From NCBI RefSeq assembly GCF_000142905.1, contig NW_013657663.1:330501-394500 (forward strand): 64,000 nucleotides of DNA, given 5' to 3'. The DNA is from Thecamonas trahens ATCC 50062 (Eukaryota > Apusozoa > Apusomonadida > Apusomonadidae). Shown here in pieces: positions 43,872 to 52,718 of this stretch; the first letter of the stretch is position 1, and the number at the start of each line of letters is the position of its first letter. The notes beneath the pieces are model-generated. The model did not search any database. It saw only the letters and a program-made list of their open reading frames with translations, and was not told where the DNA came from. Position numbers and translations under genes: made by a program.

Positions 43872-45358
43872 ATGGCCGACTACCACGTTGTGGTTGCGGA
43901 AGATCCCGAGGGGCGACTGTATACGCCCGCATCTATGCGGATGAGAAGAGGTCCATCGACGTGGACACAGGATGAGTACACCATGTTTGCTGTCCAGGTA
44001 CGTGGCATGGATGGCTGGGTGGGTAGGGGAGTGAGAGGGGGGGGGGGGGGTGCGTGCTGACGGCACCTGCCGTGGGTTACTGTGGGCCGCAACGCATACC
44101 TCCCAAGGGACCGGAAGTGGCCTTTTCGACAACCGTACACTCCGTACTCGCACAACAGATATGTTATACTTGAAGCATGCTCCACTGCTTGCGAGGTGTT
44201 CTGTCTTTGCTTGGTCCGCCCGGAGTGCCCCCCCCCCCCCCCCCCAAGGCCCTCCATGCCGAACATTGCCGGCAGAAGATCAAACTGCCGAGAGCGAGCG
44301 CGCGTGCCGCAGGGCTGACAGAGCGACTCACCGGAGCGAGGGATGCTGGCGGGCGGGTGCGTGGACGACAGCAACGTATCGGGCTGGGGAAGAAGCCACG
44401 GAGAGTCACAATTCGGGTCTCGCCCAACGACTTGGCAATTCTGGACCCGAGCGATGATGACAAGGTCATCTCGACCCATCCGTTCACCGCCATCCGGACG
44501 TACCAGGCCGACACGGCTCGGCACTCGTTTGCCTGGCAGGAGGTCTCGGGCTCGGACGATGTAGTCCATGAAGTGTACTTGCCGGATCCCAAGCGCCTGC
44601 ATGTGTTTGTGACTGATACCGTTCGCGCGCTCGCGCGCAAGATCCAGATGGAGAAACAGGCGCGCAAGGCGCGCAAGGTCGCCGAGCAGCACCAAAAGGA
44701 GCGCGAGGAGGCACTAGCCGCTGCCCATCCGCCACCGCTCGAGCCGCCGCCACCGCCATCGAGCACTGCGACTCGCAAGCGGACTATCTCGTCGTCCAAG
44801 CATGCGTCGGCTGCGACCGAGGCCATGCTCGAGGGCCTCATCCGCAACGCGTCGGGTGACATCAACCCGTCGCTCTCACCGATGGCGACCCACTCGGGCC
44901 TCCGCGAGCGACGCAACTCGCTGGCGGACCTCCTTGCCCGGCGCCCGTCCAAGCCGGACCTGATGGGCTCGTCAGTGATGCAGTCACCGCCGGCCGATGC
45001 GCCCATTCTTCCGTCAGACGTGCTGGAAGCGCGTGTAGCCGCAGGCGAGCCCGTTCCGCGGTCGCCTCGTCCGCGCCTGGCTGGATCACCGCGCGGCACA
45101 ACCGCCACCGGCTCGCCGCTCATGCGCGCACTCTCGGTGACCAAGCTCGAAGCCAAGCTCCAGCGGCGGCCGTCGTTGGAGGAGATGTCAGAGCGAGGCC
45201 TCATCCGCCACGAGTCCGAGGACGAGGTCCGGCAGTTCAACCGCGAACGCCGCTCGTCGATCTCCGACCATCTCCGGCGCCGTCCATCGGTCGACCAGCT
45301 TGTGGAAGCGTCGATCCTCGACGACGACGACGCCTTCTTTGCTGCTCTCCGCAGCTGA
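43872..45358 (+). CDS. PTB-like domain protein with three RPEL actin-binding repeats
   Basis: Exon 1 (43872-43997) encodes MADYHVVVAEDPEGRLYTP ... EYTMFAVQ and ends at GTACGT. The next clear exon starts after GACAG at 44372 and joins in phase; an extra exon between 43998 and 44371 is possible, because the first strands of a PTB fold are not visible. The exon begins GKKPRRVTIRVSPNDLAILD and proceeds to LHVFVTDTVRALARKIQ, the beta-sheet and C-terminal helix pattern of PTB/PID domains. A basic helix and a Pro-rich linker follow, then three RPEL motifs: LARRPSKPDL, LQRRPSLEEMSERGLI and LRRRPSVDQLVEASIL. RPEL repeats bind G-actin in MRTF and Phactr proteins. A link between phosphotyrosine or membrane-receptor tails and actin sensing is inferred. 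About 370 residues. Confidence 0.72.
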
Positions 45359-45538
45359 CGACACCCACCCGCCCACCGCCCACCCATCCCTACTCTGCTC
45401 ATCACATGGTCCGGCAGTAACAAGCTGCAAAATCAAGCAAAGCTACCTGCCTCTGCTGTCGAGCCACCCTCCGGTGTCTGTCGGCCACCACAGCCGCCGG
45501 CCGGCCACCTCCCCTCCACCTGGCGACCCACTCCACTC

Positions 45539-45539
45539 G

Positions 45540-45580
<41 letters not shown>

Positions 45581-45583
45581 CAC
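45539..45583. repeat. (CA)n microsatellite in VPS53 5' leader
   Basis: A CA dinucleotide tract interrupted by TCG, ending about 20 bp before the VPS53 ATG, in the spacer between two same-strand genes. Confidence 0.9.
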
Positions 45584-45604
45584 TCCGCTCCCCTCTCCTC
45601 CACC

Positions 45605-48224
45605 ATGGCCAGTCCCGAGCCTCCAAGCAGTCGACTGAGTGTGCCCGGGTGGCCAGAGCACGGGACAGAAGACACGGACGAGGGCGGGCGGCAGGCCCGT
45701 CGCATGCTCCGAGCCTCCTCGGACCTCCTGGCCACCCCGGACCTCAGCGTCGTCGACTACATCAACACAGTCTTCCCTGACCGTACGAACCAGCTTCTCC
45801 ATGTGTGACCCCACTACCCCTCCTTGCCGTCTACTCACTAGCCCCCGCCTTCTTCCTCACAGAGGCCTCGCTCCAATACCTGCCTAAGGTCACGTCGCGG
45901 GTCCAGTTTCGGCTGCGGGAGCTGGAGGCGCAGATCAACTCGACGGTGCGGGAGCAGGCGACGGCCGGGACAAGTCGCGGGAGCATCTGAGTGCCGCCAA
46001 GAAGGCCATCTCCGAGCTCTTTACCAAGATCGCTGAGATCAAGGCCAAGGCTGCAGAGTCCGAGGCCATGGTCCAATCCATCTGCGCCGACATCAAGATT
46101 CTGGACACGGCCAAGTGCAACTTGTCCAAGACCATCTCGCTCTTACATCGTCTGCGGATGATGGTCAAAGGCGTCGACCAGCTGGAGCGGGCTCGCGAGC
46201 GCGGCGACTTTGCTGAGGTCGCCCAGTTGCTCAAAGCCGTCACCTCGCTCTCGTCCGACTTTGAGAGCTACGGGCACATTGCCAAGATCCGTGAGATGCA
46301 GCAGAACATTGCCGCTATTCGCGGCGAGCTCAAGGGCCAGATGCTGGCAGACTTTGAGGATCTTGGCGCACGGATCAACGAGGGCAACCGCCCTGCGTAT
46401 GCTGCACGCACGGCAGTGGTGGCTGCGCTCGGCGACTCGGTCGTGTCGTCGCTCGTCGACGCCTTTGTCGGCGCCATGGTCGGGACGTACGAGGCCGAGT
46501 TTGGTCGCGAGGGCGGGCCAAACTGGAGTCTCGAGTCGTCAGACGCTCGCTTCACCTGGCTAGTCAAGGCCATGCGCTCGTTTGACGACACGTACGCCGG
46601 CGTCTTCCCCGACTCGTGGCGGGTGGCCGAAAAGGTGGCCATCGGATTCTGCGAGATGACCTGCGAGCACCTCCGCTCGATTCTCGAGGGCCAGCAGGAC
46701 AACCTCAACGTGCCCGAGTTCTTGCGGGTTGTCCAGTCGACGCTCGACGTCGAGATGAAGCTCGCCGCCAAGTTCAAGGTCGAGCGTGTGGCGGCCGCGC
46801 CCGGTCGCGCCGTCACCGGCGACGGTTCGCTCTCGTCCATGCTCTCGGTTGAGGAGCCCGAAGTCGGCGGCCTCTCTGAGTCTGAGGCGCTCAAGCTCAA
46901 GTACAAGCGGTACCGGGCGTCGCGCCACGAGGCCGAGGAGCCTGCAGGTGGCAGCAGCTCGTCGGGTGCACCGGCAGTGTCGTACGAAGACAACGCGCTG
47001 TTCAAGGGCATCATCTCGCGCTCGTTCGAGCCGTACATGAACCACTACATCGCGGTGGAGGACAAGAACCTTGCCGAGATGATGGAGCGGTTTGTGGCGC
47101 AGAACGCGTGGTACCCCGAGGACGAGCACTCGAACATTTTGACCTCGGCCACCGACCTCGTCTTTTACTTCCGCAAGTCGCTCATGCGGTGCTCGTCAAT
47201 TTCCAAGGGCCAGGCCCTGTTTGACCTGTACAAGACCTTCCGCAAGTACCTTGTGCGGTACACCGAGCTCCTAGTCGAGCAGCTGCCCAAGGGCAAGGTC
47301 ATCGGCGAAGCCAGATCGTACGACGGCATCAAGGTCCGTCTCTCGCCCACGCTGGTCATCAACATCACCAACATCATCCACACTGCCGTCTACGTCCAGC
47401 AGCAGATCGAGGCGCTGCAGGAGACGCTCGCCCGCAAGATTGCGCGGGTCTTCTCGGACCACATCGACTTTGGCGCCGAGACCCGCGAGTACACCGCTCT
47501 CATCGGCAAGGCCGTCCTCGTCCTCGTCATCGGCACGCTTACTGTTGTCCGCTCGCAAGCGCTCGAGCCGATGACTAAGCTTGGATGGGGAGCGTGGACC
47601 GGCATGACCGAGAACCCGCCGCACCTTGTTGCGCTCGGCGCCGCGCTGGCTGACGACGTCCCGCAGTTCCGCGACCTTCTTCCAGACGTCTACTTTCGGC
47701 GGTACTGCGACAAGCTCGTCGTCCTTCTCGTCCAGGCCTTCCGCGACACCGTGCTCCTCCTCGGCCGCATCGCCGACGAGGGCTCAGACCAACTGCTGCT
47801 CGACTCGCAGACGCTGCGCGCCCTTCTCCTCGAGCTTCCCAACCTCGCCGCGGAGCCGCGGCCCATTCCGCGCGGATTTGTCCGTGTCGTCAACAAGGAG
47901 CTCGACAAGCTTGATGCCGTTCTCAAGGTGCTCAAGACGCCGCCCGAGGCCATGGTCGACATGTACACCGCCTCGGTCCCGTCCGGTAACGCCTCGCAGC
48001 TCCGCAAGATCTTTGAGGCCAAGGGCCTCAAAAAGTCGCAGATCAACGCGTACATGGCTCTCTACACCGGCCCGCCAGGCGATGTCGACGCTCCTGACGA
48101 CGACCTCCCGTCCGAAGACGACCCTGCTGGCACCTCGGCTGCTGCCAGCGAGTCCTCCTCCCGCACCGCCCGCCTTGGTCGCAAGCTCCTTGGCCGCTTT
48201 GGCCGCGAGAAGGGGAAAGAGTAG
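45605..48224 (+). CDS. VPS53: VPS53, GARP/EARP tethering complex subunit
   Basis: VPS53 is the core subunit of GARP (with VPS51, 52, 54), tethering endosome-derived vesicles at the trans-Golgi. Exon 1 (45605-45782) ends SVVDYINTVFPD; an 80-nt intron (GTACGA...CACAG) leads to exon 2 at 45863, giving NTVFPDQASLQYLPKVTSRV, in line with the family's YINxLFP start. Coiled-coil helices follow (AAKKAISELFTKIAEIKAKA, CNLSKTISLLHRLRMMVKGV), then LLKAVTSLSSDF and the Vps53 C-terminal alpha region (ALFKGIISRSFEPYMNHYI, LPDVYFRRYCDKLVVLLVQA). A -1 break at GGG 45967-45969 creates a stop soon after; one extra G gives ATAGDKSREHL and restores the frame. About 846 residues, close to the human long isoform. 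Another essential gene showing the undercall pattern. Confidence 0.95.
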
Positions 48225-48413
48225 TAGTTGGCGAGCCCCGATCAACATCAACGTGATTGAACAAAAAGGCCACGACCGTACAAAAGTCGATCATGTCTTT
48301 ATCGGACCACTCTCCGCCGTCCCCACCACCACTCGGCCGCCACCGACCCGCCGCTGCCCTTGACTCGCCAGCCGCCTGCCGCCAGAGACACACACCCAAC
48401 ACCGTTTGCAGCC

Positions 48414-48517
48414 ATGGCCACCCATGGCATATCCTACACCGAGCTCATGGCCGAGTACAACGACGTCATGGGCGAGCTGAAGAAGTACGCCCTCCCCCTC
48501 CCCTCTCCCCTCTCCCC

Positions 48518-48552
<35 letters not shown>

Positions 48553-49609
48553 TTCCCACTCACCCCCCCCCCTCACCTCTCACCGCCACAGACGAAACGT
48601 CAAGCCGGCCGCCATCTCAGAGGCAGCAGGACGGCTGGAGGTTCTAGCACGACGTGTAGGAGCGGCTCGAACGGGGGCACCATATCTGGCTATGGTGCTC
48701 AAGGCTTTAGCAAAATGTGAGGCAGCGCTGGGATCTGGGGCGCAGGAGGCGGCGGCGTATGTGACGGGCGGCGTCGAGCTGTGGAGGCATGTGACGGATG
48801 CGGCGAGGCGACGGGTTGGATCGGTGGACTCGATGGCCTTGGATGCCTTTGAGCTGTACTCGGCCGCCATCTCCATCTACGTCTCGGCCCGCAAACACGC
48901 CCTGGCCGCCGCCCTCTTCCTCGACATGGCGTTTCAGGTCCACACCCTTGGCGAGCACGATGAGGCTCTCGGGCTACTGGCCAAGGCTGCCGATATGGTC
49001 TCGCGCTCGCTGCCGGTTGGCGAAACACTCAGCTTTGCCGTCATCGAGTGTGAGAACGTCCAGGTCGACCTACTGGTTGCCGCTGGCGAGTACGAGCTCG
49101 CGGCGGCCAAGCTCGACAACCTGGTGGCTTTGCTCCTGGCGCCCAGCTCGGTCCTTGATGCTCCGCTCAAGGGTGCGGCGCTCAACGCTGGTGGCGCGGC
49201 GTTGCCAGCGGCTGAAGCTGCACCGCGGGTGGCTGCGCTTGTCCGCGGTTCGGCGTCGACGCCGTCGCTCTTCTCGGCGGCCTCCAGCAACGCACTGAGC
49301 GTGGAGGCCCTTGACTTTTACTCGCTCACTCTCGTCGATGCCTACATCGCAAGGGTCCTCCTCTCGCTGCTGGTTGGCGACACGGCGTCGATTGCCGGCC
49401 TTATCGAGGCCGTTGTCATTCTCTCCGACTCGGCGTGCGTCGACCCGGTCGTAGCCGACCTCCTCGACTCGCTCGCCCGCGCTCTCGACGAGAGCAATGT
49501 CGCAAACATGCGCCTCCTTGCTGCCGAGCTCTGGCCCATGCTCAACGAGAGCCACGTCCGCCTACTCTCGGAGTTTGGCAAGGTCCACGGCCTGGTGCTC
49601 GGCTCATGA
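48414..49609 (+). CDS. F8A1: HAP40 (F8A), huntingtin-associated protein
   Basis: HAP40 is a TPR-like helical protein that binds and stabilises huntingtin. Exon 1 (48414-48484) encodes MATHGISYTELMAEYNDVMG and ELKK; a GTACGC donor, a 107-nt intron with a C31 tract, and a CCACAG acceptor lead in phase to exon 2 at 48592 (RNVKPAAISEAAGRLEVLAR). The family pattern is YxxVxGxLKKRFxRKPN then EAxxxFxxLxRxL. Later helices (FELYSAAISIYVSARKHALA, AALFLDMAFQVHTLGEHDEA) and the end LAAELWPMLNESHVRLL, like the family's VEMWPLLTAEQ, support it. A Ser/Ala-rich insert in the middle matches the position of the Pro/Ala-rich loop in animal HAP40. 362 residues against 371 in human. The stop overlaps the convergent hydrolase by 6 bp. 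Confidence 0.85.
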
Positions 49610-51043
49610 CTCGGGTTCGGGCGCCAACCACGCTCCGACCGACTTGATCGCGGTCCGCGCCTCGCGTGAGCTCACCGCCATGTTGAGGAAGCCGTGCGGG
49701 GTACCCGCCAGCCGCTCAAAGGCGGCTACTTTGCCGCCGCCGGCAGCCACGGTGTCCACAAACGCTACCGAGTCGTCGAGCAGCGGATCGCACTCGCCGC
49801 ACACCACGTACTTTCGGCTGGCCATGTCAGCCGACGCCAGTAGCCACGCCGGCGCCGCCAGTGGTGAAATTAGCGGGTGCGTCGCAGACACCGCCCGCAA
49901 CGTCGTGGGCACGTACGCTGTGTGGATGAGAGGGTTGAGCTCAGCTGGCAAGAGCGGATCGAGAGCAAGTGCCGCCCCCATGAGCCCGGCCCGTTGCCGT
50001 GCCCGGACCAGCGAGGGATAGATGAGCACAAGCGCGTCGATGGCTGGCAGCTCGCCGGCGAACGCCGTGTAGTCGCGAAGGACTGATGCGGTCGGACCCA
50101 GCTCCAGCATGAGTGCAGCATCGGCCTCGGGCTCACCGCGGGCGCGGCCACGCGCAGCAGCCACCAGCAGGCCGAGCGCTGCTGCAAGATTGCCTCCGGC
50201 TGAGTCGCCGACTACAGATATCGGAGCCGTCGAGCAGGAAGCGGCGATGGCATACAGCGCAAAGGCGTCGTTGAGCGCAAGCGGGAATGGCGCCTCGGGC
50301 GCAAGTGGGTAGTCCAGCGAGATAAAGAGCGTGCGCTCCATGCCTGGTGCCCTTGCCCAAGTCTTGAGGTAGTCTGCATGATCGGCTGGCGACATGGCCA
50401 CAAACCCGCCGCCATGCAGATGGATGACCAGCCGATAGGCGACTGTCTCACCTGCCGCCAGCGCCGCCACTGCCGCCGCCACCTCGACAGCATCGCCCTG
50501 GGCCACGACCAGAACCGGGAGGACTCTGTCTGATGCCGCCGCCGCCAACTGAGCCTCCACCGCTACCACCTCCGGACCACGCGAGCGCGGCTTGAGCTTT
50601 GTCAGACTGCGGATGATAACTGATGCGCCCGGCCCGGACCAGAGAGCGCGGATGGTGGCTGCAGCGAGGACAGGCGGCACGTTGTCAAGATCAGCATACG
50701 CCCGGCGGACAGCAGAGGCAGCTGCTGCCGGAAAGCATGCGTAGAAGGCCACCATGGGGAGCATGGCCAGCTCGAGGAGCAGCCGCGGGAGGATGTCAGC
50801 GGCGAGGGCCGCACCAGGCAGAGAGCAGGCGAACAGCATGGCGCCGTGGAGGGCAAGAAGCAGCCGCAGAGTGATCCGGTACGAGCCCAGCAGGCCGCTC
50901 CACACCACCTCAAACGGGAGCACTGTCGAGCGTGTCGTCGCCTGCGCCTGCGACTGTGTCATGATGACAATGGCAACAATATCACGAGAGGTGGCCCACT
51001 GTTGTTGTGTAGACCAGGAATGGCGGTACCAGTCATCAGCCAT
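49604..51043 (-). CDS. HSL-type alpha/beta hydrolase (lipase/esterase family)
   Basis: About 479 residues from the ATG at 51043 (a downstream ATG at 50962 is an alternative). The oxyanion motif is IHLHGGGFVAMSP, the nucleophile elbow GDSAGGN, the acid CGECDPLLDD, and the His TPHGFLNM, a complete catalytic set of the hormone-sensitive-lipase/arylacetamide-deacetylase family. The N-terminal 130 residues include two hydrophobic segments (LLLALHGAMLFACSLPGAAL and LLLELAMLPMVAFYACFPAA), suggesting membrane attachment, as in AADAC or NCEH1. The likely role is hydrolysis of neutral lipid or acetyl esters at the ER; the substrate is unknown. Its TGA stop and the TGA of HAP40 share the palindromic TCATGA. 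Confidence 0.88.
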   Translation of the reverse strand: MADDWYRHSWSTQQQWATSRDIVAIVIMTQSQAQATTRSTVLPFEVVWSGLLGSYRITLRLLLALHGAMLFACSLPGAALAADILPRLLLELAMLPMVAFYACFPAAAASAVRRAYADLDNVPPVLAAATIRALWSGPGASVIIRSLTKLKPRSRGPEVVAVEAQLAAAASDRVLPVLVVAQGDAVEVAAAVAALAAGETVAYRLVIHLHGGGFVAMSPADHADYLKTWARAPGMERTLFISLDYPLAPEAPFPLALNDAFALYAIAASCSTAPISVVGDSAGGNLAAALGLLVAAARGRARGEPEADAALMLELGPTASVLRDYTAFAGELPAIDALVLIYPSLVRARQRAGLMGAALALDPLLPAELNPLIHTAYVPTTLRAVSATHPLISPLAAPAWLLASADMASRKYVVCGECDPLLDDSVAFVDTVAAGGGKVAAFERLAGTPHGFLNMAVSSREARTAIKSVGAWLAPEPES

Positions 51044-51544
51044 GCTGACTTGGTAGTCAGCGCGATGCGACGCCACAAAACGCGCGACGCTCACAACGAT
51101 CCATAGCCAAGACCTGTGAGACGAGGGATGATAGAAGAGAGGGAGATGGGGGAGGGAGGGGGGGGGCTCAAAGGCCGAGAAATTGCCTCTGACTGCGCCT
51201 TGCGGCGAACCGCAAGTGAGCCAGAGGGGTGCGTTGTCTATTGGGAGACGGCATCAGGGGCCTACGTTACGATCATTGGCTCCCTGGAGCTGCCCCAGAC
51301 GAAGGACGACTTGTTGTTGATGAGCAGAGAAAAACGAGCCGTCTTGACCTGGGTCCGCCCAACGACAGGCCGCTCGCCAAATGGGTTTGCTCTTCCGACT
51401 CGCACGCGAGAGGTTATGCGCAGGTCACGCGGACGAGCGTCGGTCGGGCAGAAGGCCCTGCGACGACCACGTGACAGTGGCGACCAGAGGGAGCGATAGA
51501 GGCGAAGTCGGGCAAGGCACACCTCACTCCATCCACACCTCAAC
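51044..51544. promoter_or_regulatory. Divergent upstream region
   Basis: A 501-bp spacer between the hydrolase and CLN5 starts. It contains a short G-rich stretch (about 51148-51170) and open but unconvincing frames on both strands. No known motif was recognised. Confidence 0.4.
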
Positions 51545-52662
51545 ATGCATACTGTTGCTGCTGTGGCTGTTGTGGCCATTGTTGCCTCTGTGCTCTGTGT
51601 GTCGGTGACGGCTCGGCCGACGCCGCCTGCCTTTTGCCAGGACCCGCCCTCGCTGCACTTCTGCTCTGTTCTTCCCGGCCAGGGCGTGCCTCTTCCTGCG
51701 CCCATTTCTGATGATGACACGGTCGATGTCTGGGTTCTCCAGGCTCCTGTCTGGGAGTTCATCCCTCTCCTTGGCAACATCACCAAGGAGCTCAAGCTCA
51801 TCCACACAGCCATCGGGCTCGTCGTCAACTCGACCGGCGCAGAGTACTCGTTTGAGGCCGAGGGCCTCTTCGAGTCGCCCAACGTACGCCCTCTCCAACC
51901 ATCATCCCCTCACCCTCGCCCCCTCCACCCCCTCACCCCCCTCGTATCCGTACTCACTCTTGTCTCTCTGTCTCTCAATCTCTACAGGCTTCGTTCCCGT
52001 ACATCGTCACCAACGCGTCAGCGCCCAACGGCAAGGAGCTCATCCAGTGCGATGCTGGCGGTGTGTGCTGGGACGCCGGCATCGACTGGGACTACTACAC
52101 TGAGGACAAGATCAAGTTGGGCACCATCAACGGGACGGTCTTCAACAAGCTCATGAAGTGGATTCCCATGGACAACGACACGTACTCGATCACCTACGAG
52201 ACGTTCCGCGTCATGTCCGAGTGGGACAACGGCGATGGCAAGGTCTACTTTGAGTCATACACCTGCGATGACTATGCTTGGCGAGTCCTCGGCCTCCTCA
52301 AGACTTGGGGCGCCGACTTTGCTGATGTGGCCCCGGCCCGCGTCTACCTCAACTTCTACGTCGGCGACAACGCGCCGACCAAGGTCGACCAGAACGATCC
52401 GGCTTCCATGGCCAAGGTCATCGACTACTTTGAGCAGTACAACATTCTTGAGCGCGGCAACGAGTGCGCAAAGTCCAAGACAGTCGTCGACAAGGCCGTC
52501 TGCGCCTTTGAGGTCCTCGAGAAGACCTTTGAGTGGCTCGAGAACTCAAAGTACATCATCTACTTTGGCGAAATCTACTGGCTCGACCAGGTGCCCAACG
52601 CCGAGGGTCTCTCCTTTGACTGGAAGTACGTTCCGACGCCCATCACCCCGGTCGCAGCCTAG
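51545..52662 (+). CDS. CLN5: CLN5, lysosomal BMP synthase family
   Basis: CLN5 is a soluble lysosomal glycoprotein; human CLN5 is mutated in neuronal ceroid lipofuscinosis and has been assigned bis(monoacylglycero)phosphate synthase activity. Exon 1 (51545-51883) gives a signal peptide (MHTVAAVAVVAIVASVLCVS), paired cysteines in FCQDPPSLHFCSV, and the family block DVWVLQAPVWEF followed by KLIHTAIGLVVN. After a 104-nt intron (GTACGC...CTACAG), exon 2 (51988-52662) continues in phase: QCDAGGVCWDAGIDW, GTVFNKLMKWIPMDNDTYSI, YETFRVMSEWD, YFESYTCDDYAWRVL, with N-glycosylation sites (NGT, NDT, NAS). 337 residues, comparable to the human protein. The gene ends 56 bp from the convergent androglobin-like gene. 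Confidence 0.93.
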
Positions 52663-52718
52663 TTGATCTCATCCCACCTACATCAAACACGTTTCGTCCT
52701 CATGCTTGCTTTCACTGT

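Noticed and set aside
42524-43975. 483-codon open frame on the plus strand
   Set aside because: It is the antisense of the PPxY-protein gene; its product is low-complexity Arg/Gly/Val with no domain, and GC-rich codon bias keeps such frames open.
51116-51499. 127-codon ORF upstream of CLN5
   Set aside because: Composition and lack of any recognisable pattern fit leader or promoter DNA; no splice or domain support.
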